In this document: piece after piece, positions 6,054-13,787 of the stretch | How the letters are laid out: each line of letters opens with the position of its first letter | Numbering within the stretch: position 1 is the stretch's first letter | NCBI GenBank assembly: GCA_002422285.1 | Contig: DIUF01000099.1 | Coordinates: 1 to 16,214 of the forward strand | Origin: Flavobacteriales bacterium UBA6165 | GTDB taxonomy: Bacteria; Bacteroidota; Bacteroidia; Flavobacteriales_D; Crocinitomicaceae | Direction: 5' to 3' | DNA length: 16,214 nucleotides | The notes under the pieces: model-generated | The model's database searches: none | What the model saw: the letters and a program-made list of their open reading frames with translations, nothing else | Told to the model about the DNA's origin: nothing | Position numbers and translations under genes: made by a program

Positions 6054-7172
6054 ATGAACTTCCAGAACAAATCGGGCTTTGTTTTTAATCGGTATGAGGA
6101 GCCGGAGCGCACGCCGTTTGACCGTTTGCTGGAGATTTTTCAGGAGCTGATTGTCTATACTTCGGGCGATGTGGACGAGACTTTGGATTGGATGCGTGAA
6201 CTCGACAAAGAGTACAAATTGTACACGGCCGAATACAGCGAAGAAGATTTTATCGAAGACCTGAAAAAACACGGCTACATCAAAGACGACGAAAAGAAGC
6301 CGCCGGGTCAGGGCATGATCATTACCGCCAAGACCGAGCAAATCATTCGGCAACGGGCCTTGGATCAGATTTTTGGCGACTTGAAAAAATCGGGACGCGG
6401 CGACCACAAAACCAAACACACGGGTGCGGGTTCTGACCTTACGGGCGAATTGCGGCCCTACTCTTTTGGGGATAGTGTCGACCAAATTGCCGTTACGGAA
6501 AGTGTGAAAAATGCCTTTGCCAACAATGGTACCGACGATTTTCGTTTGACCGAGCAAGATTTGGTGATGCACGACACCCACCACTCGGCGCAGATGAGCA
6601 CCGTGTTGATGATTGACATCAGTCACAGCATGATTTTGTATGGCGAAGACCGCATTACGCCGGCGAAAAAAGTGGCGATGGCTTTGGCAGAATTGATTCA
6701 AACCCGCTACCCCAAAGACAGTTTGGACATCATCGTGTTTGGCAACGACGCTTGGCCCATTCAAATCAAAGATTTACCCTATTTGCAAGTGGGTCCCTAC
6801 CACACCAACACCGTGGCGGGATTGAACTTGGCACTCGATATTTTACGCAGAAAAAAGCAAGCCAATCGGCAAATTTTCATGATTACCGATGGCAAACCCA
6901 GCTGTCTGAATTTGCCCAACGGCGACTACTACAAAAACAGCAATGGTCTCGACTCCTTCATCATCGACAAATGCTTCAACAAAGCCAAGGAAGCCCGCAG
7001 AATTGGTATTCCCATTACCACATTCATGATTGCCGACGACCCCTATTTGCAAACTTTTGTAGAAAAATTCACCGAAGCCAACCAAGGCAAAGCGTTCTAC
7101 ACGGGTTTAAAAGGACTGGGTCAAATGATTTTTGAAGACTACGAAAAAAACAAAAAAAGAAACATACGATAA
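6054..7172 (+). CDS. VWA-domain protein (COG4867-like), partner of the downstream AAA+ ATPase
   Basis: The 372-residue protein has an N-terminal helical, charged region (about 1-170, including KKPPGQGMIITAKTEQIIRQ) and a C-terminal von Willebrand A domain. The metal-ion site motif reads VLMIDISHSM, with DxSxS at Asp188-Ser190-Ser192, followed by the TNTVAGLNLAL segment (Thr253) and FMITDGKPS (275-283). There is no signal peptide or transmembrane helix, so it is cytoplasmic. Pairing of a VWA protein with a MoxR/Mg-chelatase-type ATPase is a recurrent arrangement in which the VWA subunit links the ATPase to its target. The next gene starts one base after this stop. The ATG at 6054 is the first in frame and starts a well-formed N-terminus. 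The target is unknown. Confidence 0.87.
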   Translation: MNFQNKSGFVFNRYEEPERTPFDRLLEIFQELIVYTSGDVDETLDWMRELDKEYKLYTAEYSEEDFIEDLKKHGYIKDDEKKPPGQGMIITAKTEQIIRQRALDQIFGDLKKSGRGDHKTKHTGAGSDLTGELRPYSFGDSVDQIAVTESVKNAFANNGTDDFRLTEQDLVMHDTHHSAQMSTVLMIDISHSMILYGEDRITPAKKVAMALAELIQTRYPKDSLDIIVFGNDAWPIQIKDLPYLQVGPYHTNTVAGLNLALDILRRKKQANRQIFMITDGKPSCLNLPNGDYYKNSNGLDSFIIDKCFNKAKEARRIGIPITTFMIADDPYLQTFVEKFTEANQGKAFYTGLKGLGQMIFEDYEKNKKRNIR

Positions 7173-7173
7173 C

Positions 7174-8637
7174 ATGGAATTGACCCAGATAAAAACACTC
7201 GGCGCACTAGAAAAAACCGGCTATGTGTCGCGCTCCATCAAAGACGAGTTGCGCAACAATTTGATAAATAAAATCCGCAACAAGCAGCCCATTTTCGAAG
7301 GCATCATCGGCTATGAAGACACGGTTGTTCCACAATTGAAAAACGCGATTTTGGCCAAACACGCCATCAATTTATTGGGCTTGCGCGGTCAGGCAAAAAC
7401 CAGAATTGCCCGTTCGATGGTGGCTTTGTTGGACGAATACATTCCGGTGATTGCAGGTTCGCCCATCAACGACGATCCTTTTTGTCCGATTTCGAGCTAT
7501 GGAAAGGCATTGAAAGCAGAAAAAGGCGCAGATTTACCGATAGAATGGCTGCACCGCAATGATCGGTTCTATGAAAAACTGGCCACACCCGATGTTACCG
7601 TTGCCGATTTGATTGGGGACATCGACCCGATAAAAGCCGCCACACAAAAATTGACCTATGCCGATGAGGGTGTAATTCACTATGGTATGATTCCACGGGC
7701 GAATCGCAGCATCTTTGTGATCAATGAAATTCCCGATTTGCAAGCAAGAATTCAGGTGGCCTTGTTCAATATTTTGCAAGAAGGCGATGTGCAAATCCGC
7801 GGTTTCAAAATGCGCTTGCCTTTGGATGTGCAGTTTGTGTTTACGGCCAATCCGGAGGACTACACCAACCGCGGGAGCATCGTAACGCCCTTGAAAGACC
7901 GCATCGGTTCGCAAATTTTGACGCACTACCCGAAGAGCATCGAAATTGCTAAGAAAATCACGCAGCAAGAAATTATTGCAGAGGCCAAAAACGAGAACAT
8001 TTATGTGCCCGAAATCGCCAAAACTTTATTGGAGCAGATTGTATTTGAGGCGCGTGATTCGGATTATATCGATGCCAACAGCGGTGTTTCGGCACGGATG
8101 AGCATCACGATGTATGAAAACCTGATGGCTGCAGCGGAAATTCGCATGTTGCAAAACGGAGAAACATCAACTTCCATTCGCATGGCCGATTTTGAAGCAA
8201 TTTTACCCGCCATCACAGGCAAGGTAGAGTTGGTTTATGAAGGCGAACAATTGGGCTCAGAAAACGTAGCCTATCTTTTGATTGGTTCGGCGGTGAAAAC
8301 ACTTTTTGATCGCACATATCGACCCATCAAAAAATTGAAAAAACCAGGCGCACCAGATGAATTTGACGCCATCGTGCAGTGGTTCATTGAAAACAGCAAC
8401 TTCGAATTGCCCAATGATGCCAGCGACAAAGACTACGCAGCACAACTGAATAAAATCAAACCGATGCAAACCGTTTTGGATGAATACACCGATGAAACAG
8501 ATGTCCGAGAACAAGTCTTTTTGAAAGAATTATTGCTTTGGGGCTTGGTGGAATACAAACAACTATCGAAGCGCAAATTGGACCAAGGCATAACTTTTGA
8601 GGATGAATTTTTAGGCGCGCTGTATGGAAAAAACTAA
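7174..8637 (+). CDS. MoxR/magnesium-chelatase-type AAA+ ATPase
   Basis: This 487-residue AAA+ protein probably remodels or inserts a cofactor into a target together with the VWA protein. Motifs numbered from MELTQIK: Walker A GLRGQAKT (69-76), IGDIDP (147-152, typical of the Mg-chelatase/MoxR group), Walker B IFVINEI (180-186) with Asn where Asp is usual but the catalytic Glu185 kept, sensor 1 FTANPEDY (223-230) and PLKDR (239-243) arginine-finger region. A C-terminal lid and a ~150-residue tail follow. I chose the ATG at 7174, one base after the VWA stop; the frame can extend to a TTG at 7132, but that would add only a lysine-rich stretch overlapping the VWA gene. No other chlorophyll or cobalamin genes are present, so it is not called chlI. 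Confidence 0.88.
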   Translation: MELTQIKTLGALEKTGYVSRSIKDELRNNLINKIRNKQPIFEGIIGYEDTVVPQLKNAILAKHAINLLGLRGQAKTRIARSMVALLDEYIPVIAGSPINDDPFCPISSYGKALKAEKGADLPIEWLHRNDRFYEKLATPDVTVADLIGDIDPIKAATQKLTYADEGVIHYGMIPRANRSIFVINEIPDLQARIQVALFNILQEGDVQIRGFKMRLPLDVQFVFTANPEDYTNRGSIVTPLKDRIGSQILTHYPKSIEIAKKITQQEIIAEAKNENIYVPEIAKTLLEQIVFEARDSDYIDANSGVSARMSITMYENLMAAAEIRMLQNGETSTSIRMADFEAILPAITGKVELVYEGEQLGSENVAYLLIGSAVKTLFDRTYRPIKKLKKPGAPDEFDAIVQWFIENSNFELPNDASDKDYAAQLNKIKPMQTVLDEYTDETDVREQVFLKELLLWGLVEYKQLSKRKLDQGITFEDEFLGALYGKN

Positions 8638-8995
8638 AGCCAATCGTCCGACCTTGCCCACGGAAATTATAGAGGGTATCAGTAATCCAGCAGAAGAATT
8701 ACAGAACATGGTGTTGCGACCCATCATCAAAATGCAAAGCGATTTGTTGATGGCGCACATTTCGGCCAAAGTGAAGTCCCTGAAAATTGAATGGGAAGGC
8801 ATGAAACCCATAAAAAAGAAAGCTGCCTTAACCACGCTTCTGACGAAAGACCAAGCGTTTAAAAGTGAAATTGTTGGGATGGTAATCGGTCAATTTGATT
8901 TGGAGGAATACGCGAAATACTTGGAATTACAAAAGGAATTGAACCGGAGAATTACACAAATTGTATTGAATCGGGGGATAGATAAATTGACTTGA
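8624..8995 (+). CDS. Small conserved-looking protein, third gene of the AAA+/VWA operon
   Basis: I do not recognise the family. The 123-residue product is soluble, predicted mainly helical and charged: NPAEELQNMVLRPIIKMQSDLLMAHI, then a lysine-rich segment (GMKPIKKKAALTTLLTKD), then DLEEYAKYLELQKELNRRITQIVLNRG. It has no signal peptide or membrane helix. Its ATG overlaps the end of the ATPase gene by 14 bases, so it is translated from the same transcript and is probably a third subunit or adaptor of the ATPase-VWA pair. The overlap and compositional match to the upstream genes support it being real. Confidence 0.75.
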   Translation: MEKTKANRPTLPTEIIEGISNPAEELQNMVLRPIIKMQSDLLMAHISAKVKSLKIEWEGMKPIKKKAALTTLLTKDQAFKSEIVGMVIGQFDLEEYAKYLELQKELNRRITQIVLNRGIDKLT

Positions 8996-9536
8996 GGGAT
9001 GGGGTGATGGCTGTGATGATAAATGATATGTTGAGTAAAAAGAGAGATTTGGCTTGCCATTACCGAGGACAGGTCGCTGAGAGATTTAGCTGGGCTGCTA
9101 TTTCATGGTCTCGCTCCTCTAGCAACGAGGTTTTTAATAAACACGAAAATCCGCGTTTTAAAAATCCTCCCCCTATGTCCCTTCGGTCTTCAAAAGCAAT
9201 GCTTTTTCTTCCCTCCAAAGGGGGAATACAAAAAATCTTCGATTTTTTACCCACTGTAAACCACACTCAATGAGGCAAAATGAAATATAATTTTAACCAT
9301 AAAATTGATTGGGGAACGATTCCCCCTTTGGAGGGGGATTAGCTGCGCTGCTGCCTTCGGCGGTAAGGGGGAGGACAAACGAATACTCTGAAGAAAATAT
9401 TTTTAACAGAAGTTCTTATGTCTAAGGTCATTTCCACAGATGCTTATTTGAAAAGAAATGACACGAAATCACTTAAATGATTAAACCCAAATTTCTTAGA
9501 CTCCAATACTCAGACTTATAAAATAAAACATGAACT
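8996..9536. other. Gene-free stretch of 541 bases containing a repeat element
   Basis: I see no convincing gene here. The ORF at 8992-9273 runs into the repeat element, has low-complexity composition and no recognisable domain. The stretch contains the inverted-repeat element copy 2 (9165-9375) flanked by roughly 170 bases on the left and 160 on the right. The right part is AT-rich (TTATAAAATAAAACATG just before the CIA30 gene) and probably holds that gene's promoter, but I cannot place a confident box. Confidence 0.6.
9165..9375. repeat. MITE-like inverted-repeat element, copy 2 (211 bp)
   Basis: It shares the outer arms TCCTCCCCC (9165-9173) and GGGGGAGGA (9367-9375) and the inner arms CCCTCCAAAGGGGGAAT (9211-9227) and ATTCCCCCTTTGGAGGGGG (9319-9337) with copy 1. 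The left inner arm plus following hairpin is nearly identical to copy 1 over about 40 bases (AATACAAAAAATC then GATTTTTT). The core is diverged but alignable (TTTAACC, GATTGGGG/GTTGGGG). It is 55 bases longer because the spacers between outer and inner arms are expanded on both sides, with CCTTCGG-containing inserts. Confidence 0.8.
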
Positions 9537-10073
9537 ATGAAACTCACAATTCTCATCAGCCTTTTGCTCACAATAACTGAACAAACCATGACAACAATTT
9601 ATCAATTCAATGAAAAGACTAGCATCAAAGACTGGCGCATTGTGAACGACGGTGTGATGGGTGGCATATCGAAAAGTACGATTGTGCTTAACGAAGCGGG
9701 CAATGGTGAGTTCTCTGGTCATGTTTCACTGGCTAATAATGGTGGATTTGCGTCGGTTCAGTTAAATCTGAAAATAGGTGAAGTGCGCTCAAAAAAGTTT
9801 ATTGTCCTGCGTGTAAAGGGTGATGGCAAAGCGTACGAATTCCGTTTGAAAGGCGATTTGAGTCAATCTGAATCCTATGTGCATCCCTTCAAAACATCGG
9901 GAGAATGGGAAACGATTCGCTTGCCCATAGCCGATTTCTATCCGCAATTTAGAGGGAGCAAGTTGACTATCCCCAATTTCAATTTCGACCGCATCGAGCA
10001 AATTTGTTTTCTGATTGCCAACAAGCAGGAGGAAGATTTTACATTGCTTATTGATTGGGTTGGGTTGGAATGA
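9537..10073 (+). CDS. CIA30 family protein (NDUFAF1-like)
   Basis: The 178-residue protein matches the CIA30 fold, a galactose-binding-like beta sandwich named after the mitochondrial complex I assembly factor. Characteristic segments are the near-N-terminal IKDWRIVNDGVMGGISKS, FSGHVSLANNGGFASVQ (about 60-75), a YEFRLKGD segment, and the C-terminal NFNFDRIEQICFLIANKQ and FTLLIDWVGLE. The first 17 residues (MKLTILISLLLTITEQT) look like a short signal peptide, which suggests export. An internal ATG at 9588 (MTTIYQF) would instead give a cytoplasmic protein. Bacterial CIA30 proteins have no firmly established role and usually do not sit beside complex I genes. Here it stands alone, convergent with yqeY. 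Family call is good; function is open. Confidence 0.87.
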   Translation: MKLTILISLLLTITEQTMTTIYQFNEKTSIKDWRIVNDGVMGGISKSTIVLNEAGNGEFSGHVSLANNGGFASVQLNLKIGEVRSKKFIVLRVKGDGKAYEFRLKGDLSQSESYVHPFKTSGEWETIRLPIADFYPQFRGSKLTIPNFNFDRIEQICFLIANKQEEDFTLLIDWVGLE

Positions 10074-10155
10074 AACCCCACTTCATTGAACAAAAAAAGA
10101 GCCGCTCCCTATCAGAACGACCCTCATTTTGCTTATGAAAAAACGCGTTTAATTG

Positions 10156-10605
10156 CTATCCTTTATTCAATTCTTCTTTTACCATATCGGCCACCACTTT
10201 ACCATCGGCTTTGCCAGCGAGGGCTTGCGTGAGTGCGCCCATCAACTTGCCCATTTCTTTGGGAGATGAGATGCCCAATTCTTGGATTTTGGCTTGCACG
10301 GCAGCACGAATTTCATCATCCGACATCATTTGAGGCAAGAATTCTTTGAGTACCTCAGCTTGCATGATTTCATCTTGCGCCAAGTCCTCGCGGTTTTGTT
10401 GCTTATACAATTCGTAAGATTCCATACGCTGCTTATAGAGCTTGTTCACGATTTTAATTTCCGCAGCTTCGGTAACCTCTCCAGCACCTGAAGTGGCTTC
10501 CAAGAGCAATTTGGATTTGATATCGCGCAAGGCAGCCAAGCGATCTTTGTCCTTGGCCAGCATGGCTTTCTTGATGTGGTCGTTTATTTTTTCTGTTAGT
10601 GACAT
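10156..10605 (-). CDS. yqeY: GatB/YqeY domain protein
   Basis: The 149-residue protein is a complete GatB/YqeY family member: LTEKINDHIKKAMLAKDKDRLAALRDIKSKL at the N-terminus, KLYKQRMESYELYKQQNREDLA in the middle, and a C-terminal tail domain with EFLPQMMSDDEIRAAV, SSPKEMGKLMGALTQAL and GKADGKVVADMVKEEL. The family shares the tRNA-binding tail fold of the GatB subunit of the tRNA-dependent amidotransferase, but its free-standing role is not well defined. It follows ftsZ on the same strand, a position commonly seen in Bacteroidota, here separated by a 215-base repeat-rich gap that may weaken read-through. It ends convergently with the CIA30 gene, 82 bases away. Confidence 0.93.
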   Translation of the reverse strand: MSLTEKINDHIKKAMLAKDKDRLAALRDIKSKLLLEATSGAGEVTEAAEIKIVNKLYKQRMESYELYKQQNREDLAQDEIMQAEVLKEFLPQMMSDDEIRAAVQAKIQELGISSPKEMGKLMGALTQALAGKADGKVVADMVKEELNKG

Positions 10606-10630
10606 ATTTTTTGGCTTTTGGTGGTTAGCT

Positions 10631-10815
10631 GTTGGCTGTTAGCTTTTGGTTCGCTGCGCTTTAGCGGTTGGCTGTTAGCTTTTGGTTTGCTGCGCTTTAG
10701 GGGTTGGCTGTTAGCTTTTGGTTTGCTGCGCTTTAGAGGTTGGCTCGCTGCGCTTTGGCTAACAGCTAATGGCTAACGGCTAAAAGCTAACGGCTAACGG
10801 CTAAAAGCTAACCGC
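10631..10815. repeat. 36-bp tandem repeat with inverted arm between ftsZ and yqeY
   Basis: Three near-identical 36-bp units start at 10631, 10667 and 10703, each opening with GTTGGCTGTTAGCTTTTGGT and continuing with TGCGCTTTAG. A shortened fourth begins at 10739. From about 10758 to 10815 the sequence turns into the complementary motif (GGCTAACAGCTAA, GGCTAACGGCTAAAAGCTAAC twice), so the region can fold into a large stem-loop. It lies just after the ftsZ stop in the transcription direction and could act as a terminator or attenuator before yqeY. It is not CRISPR: the units abut without spacers. Confidence 0.85.
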
Positions 10816-10820
10816 CTCTT

Positions 10821-12452
10821 CTAATCTACATTATCATGCAAGAAGGAATTATCTCCGCGCAAGTCAACAGAACCATCGCTGTCGGAGAAAAGTCCGAAAC
10901 GCGACACTTGAGATTCAGACGAATGTGGAACATCATCCAATTCAACTCTTCTTCTTTTGAATGCCGGTTCTTTTTCCAATTCAGACAAACCTTCTGGTTT
11001 TTTCAATTTAGACGTGTAGCTAGAAATACGATCCAAGCGCTCTTTCGATCTTTTGAGGCGTTCTTCAGCCGAACCAAACAAATCTCCTGGCTCGTCTTCA
11101 ACCTCTTCATCCATCAAATTGAATTTTTTGACTTCCGGCTGCATTGCAACTGGCTCTTGAGATTCTAATTCCAAAGAGAAAGATTCTGCTTTTTCCGCTT
11201 CCGTATTGTTAGAAACAAAATCCCAGTCATATTCAAGTTTATCCTCAATTTGCTTACTCTCAGTAGGCTTGTTGTCGTTCAATTGAGGAATTTCGTTCAC
11301 AACTGGTGTATGAGCAAAATGGTCAGGTTTCACTTCATCCACAATCGGGCTTGGCTTCAAAAACGGAACCAATTCGGGTTCATCCTTTTTAACTTCGGCA
11401 GTTGGTGTTTCAGTTGCTTTAGGCGCTTCATTGTCAACAACCAAAGTTTTTACGGTGCGTTCTGGAGCCCTTTCAAAACCAGTAACAGGCGCTACATTAA
11501 AGCCCGTTGCAATGATGGTAACACAAATCTTATCTTCCAAACTATCATCAAAACCATGACCCCAAACAACATCTGCCGTTGAACCAGCTTCGTCTTGGAT
11601 GTAGTCGGTGATATCTGAAATCTCATCCATAGAAGCTTCATTTTGAGAGCTGTATGTGATATTCAACAACACATATTTCGCACCTGCGATGTCGTTTTCG
11701 TTCAACAAAGGCGAAGTCAATGCTTTTTGAACTGCTTCAATTGCACGGTTTTCACCTTCTGCAACACCAGAACCGAGAATAGCATTTCCGCTGTCTTTCA
11801 TTACTGTGCTCACGTCGTTGAAATCTACGTTAATGGCTCCAGTAAGTGAAATTACTTCAGCAATACCTTTGGCAGCAGTAGAAACAATATTATCTGCTTG
11901 AGCAAATGCATTCGAGAGCGTTAAATTGCCATGAATTTCGCGCAAACGTTCGTTGTTGATTACCAAAAGCGTATCAACGGCATTGCGCATTTCATCCAAT
12001 CCGGCCTCTGCTTGTTGGCGACGTCGACGACCTTCAAAATTGAAAGGAACCGTAACGATTCCAACGGTCAAAATGCCCATGTCTTTGGCCAACTTAGCGA
12101 TTACTGGAGCAGCACCCGTACCAGTTCCACCGCCCATGCCAGCAGTAACGAAAACCATTTTGGTGTCTTTTTCCAAGAACGCCTTGATGCCTTCGATGCT
12201 TTCTTCAACAGCGCGCTTCCCGATTTCAGGAATAGCACCAGCACCGCGACCTTCGGTCAAATTTGGTCCTAATTGTATCTTCATAGGCACAGGAGAAACC
12301 TCCAATGCTTGCAAATCCGTGTTACATACCACATAGTCTACACCGTGGATACCCAAACCATACATATAGTTCACAGCGTTACCCCCGCCGCCGCCAACAC
12401 CAATTACTTTGATGATAGAGGTACTTTTTTCTTTTGGCAAATTAAATTCCAT
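10821..12452 (-). CDS. ftsZ: Cell division GTPase FtsZ
   Basis: FtsZ is the tubulin-like GTPase that forms the cytokinetic ring. Numbered from MEFNLPKE, it shows the N-terminal nucleotide loop IGVGGGGGNAVNYM (17-30), CNTDLQAL, the tubulin signature GGGTGTG (107-113), the NNERLR segment, and the T7 catalytic loop NVDFND (208-213). The conserved core ends near residue 320, followed by a long acidic linker rich in Glu, Pro and Lys and a conserved tail with PAFKRR (496-501), the likely FtsA-binding peptide, then an extra ~40 residues ending SFLHDNVD, as I recall for Bacteroidota FtsZ. At 543 residues it is longer than the E. coli protein because of the linker and tail. The frame extends to an ATG at 12470, three bases after the ftsA stop; I prefer 12452 because MEFNLPKE matches related starts. 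Confidence 0.97.
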   Translation of the reverse strand: MEFNLPKEKSTSIIKVIGVGGGGGNAVNYMYGLGIHGVDYVVCNTDLQALEVSPVPMKIQLGPNLTEGRGAGAIPEIGKRAVEESIEGIKAFLEKDTKMVFVTAGMGGGTGTGAAPVIAKLAKDMGILTVGIVTVPFNFEGRRRRQQAEAGLDEMRNAVDTLLVINNERLREIHGNLTLSNAFAQADNIVSTAAKGIAEVISLTGAINVDFNDVSTVMKDSGNAILGSGVAEGENRAIEAVQKALTSPLLNENDIAGAKYVLLNITYSSQNEASMDEISDITDYIQDEAGSTADVVWGHGFDDSLEDKICVTIIATGFNVAPVTGFERAPERTVKTLVVDNEAPKATETPTAEVKKDEPELVPFLKPSPIVDEVKPDHFAHTPVVNEIPQLNDNKPTESKQIEDKLEYDWDFVSNNTEAEKAESFSLELESQEPVAMQPEVKKFNLMDEEVEDEPGDLFGSAEERLKRSKERLDRISSYTSKLKKPEGLSELEKEPAFKRRRVELDDVPHSSESQVSRFGLFSDSDGSVDLRGDNSFLHDNVD

Positions 12453-12473
12453 AAGCTTAGATTTAATCATTAA

Positions 12474-13787
12474 TTATTGTTCGTCCGTTTCTTCAAACCA
12501 GCCTAAAGTGGTGGAAAACAGCTTGTCGAAGAACTGTCCTTTTCTTTTCTCTGAATGGTTTTTTACTTCACTCGATTTATTCTTTTTACCTGATTGCTGT
12601 TGCGTGATGTTACGCGAATTAGCCAAATCAAGTTTCTGAAAGCCTTTTATTACCAAGCCAATACCTGTGGCATACATTGGACTAGCCAAATTTTCAATCA
12701 CCGCAGAATTGGCCAGGTGTTCATTCGGATATCCAACTCTGGTATCCATCCCCGTAACAAATTCAAACAACTGGCAGATGTGTTTCAACTGAGCGCCACC
12801 GCCGGTTACCACAATTCCGCCTTGCAATTTTCTTTCGAAGCCAGAATTTTTGATTTCGTAGTACACCTGCTCCACGATCTCCTCCATTCTCGCTTGAATG
12901 ATACTTGCCAAATTCTTCACAGAAATTTCTTTTGGTTCACGACCGCGAATACTTGGAATGCAAACAATTTCGTTATCTTGACTTTCGCTTGCCAAGGCAG
13001 AACCAAATTTCTGTTTCAACATTTCGGCCGGTTTACGCATGATGGCGCAACCCTCCTTAATATCGTCGGTAATTACATTACCACCAAAAGGAATTACAGC
13101 AGTGTGGCGAATAATATCCTCATAAAAAATAGCCACATCGGTTGTGCCGCCACCTATGTCCACCAAGACAACGCCAGCTTCTTTTTCTTCTTGAGAAAGA
13201 ACTGCCTCGGCAGATGCAAGCGGTTCTAAAATCATTTCGTCCATCTCTAAATGGGCACGCTTCACACACTTGTTGATGTTCATAGCTGCCGACATTTTCC
13301 CTGTAATGATGTGGAAATTGGCTTCCATACGCACACCAGCCATTCCAATCGGGTTTTTAATGCCTTGCTCTCCGTCAACGATATATTCTTGCGGAAGTAC
13401 GTGGATAATTTCCTCTCCGGGCTCCATAGCCAAACGATACATGTCTTCGATCAGCATATCAATATCCAATTGAGAAATCTCTGTGTCCATGGATTTTCTC
13501 GTCAAAATGCCGCGGTGCTGTAAACTCTTGATGTGTTGTCCGGCGATACCCACATTCACCACATGAATTTCCAAAGTTCCCTCAACACGTTCTTGAGCCA
13601 AAGCCACAGCTTCTTTGATGGCGTCTACTGTTTGATCGATATTTTGAACCACACCGCGCTTTACACCGAGAGACTCGCTGCGACCCATGGAAAGAATTTC
13701 AATCTTGCCAAACTCATTTCTGCGACCTACGAAACAAGCAATCTTGGTTGTTCCGATGTCTAATCCTACTATAATTTCATGTGTCAT
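12474..13787 (-). CDS. ftsA: Cell division protein FtsA
   Basis: FtsA is the actin-like membrane tether that anchors FtsZ filaments and recruits later division proteins. The 437-residue protein has the phosphate-1 motif GLDIGTTKIA (8-17), the SHS2/1C insertion (about 85-160, QHIKSLQHRGILTRKS), phosphate-2 VVLVDIGGGTTDVAIF, and the adenosine motif GGIVVTGGGAQLKHI. The C-terminus carries a basic linker (SGKKNKSSEVKNHSEKRKG) and an amphipathic end, FFDKLFSTTLGWFEE, the expected membrane-targeting helix. The ATG overlaps the ftsQ stop as ATGA, and the stop lies 3-21 bases before ftsZ depending on the ftsZ start, so the genes are co-translated. Length is close to the family norm. Confidence 0.96.
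   Translation of the reverse strand: MTHEIIVGLDIGTTKIACFVGRRNEFGKIEILSMGRSESLGVKRGVVQNIDQTVDAIKEAVALAQERVEGTLEIHVVNVGIAGQHIKSLQHRGILTRKSMDTEISQLDIDMLIEDMYRLAMEPGEEIIHVLPQEYIVDGEQGIKNPIGMAGVRMEANFHIITGKMSAAMNINKCVKRAHLEMDEMILEPLASAEAVLSQEEKEAGVVLVDIGGGTTDVAIFYEDIIRHTAVIPFGGNVITDDIKEGCAIMRKPAEMLKQKFGSALASESQDNEIVCIPSIRGREPKEISVKNLASIIQARMEEIVEQVYYEIKNSGFERKLQGGIVVTGGGAQLKHICQLFEFVTGMDTRVGYPNEHLANSAVIENLASPMYATGIGLVIKGFQKLDLANSRNITQQQSGKKNKSSEVKNHSEKRKGQFFDKLFSTTLGWFEETDEQ

Noticed and set aside
5997..6764. 255-codon minus-strand ORF opposite the VWA gene
   Set aside because: It is a shadow of the VWA gene, whose frame has clear MIDAS motifs and operon coupling.
7132..7173. TTG start extending the AAA+ ATPase by 14 residues
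   Set aside because: It overlaps the VWA gene and adds only a lysine- and threonine-rich stretch; the ATG at 7174 lies one base after the VWA stop.
9112..9128. CTCG..CGAG hairpin as terminator of the AAA+/VWA operon
   Set aside because: The arms are four bases with a long loop and no T-run follows.
8992..9273. Plus-strand ORF after the AAA+/VWA operon
   Set aside because: It runs into the repeat element, has no recognisable domain and has low-complexity composition.
10631..10738. 36-bp direct repeats as a possible CRISPR array
   Set aside because: The units abut head to tail with no unique spacers, are followed by an inverted copy, and no cas genes are nearby.
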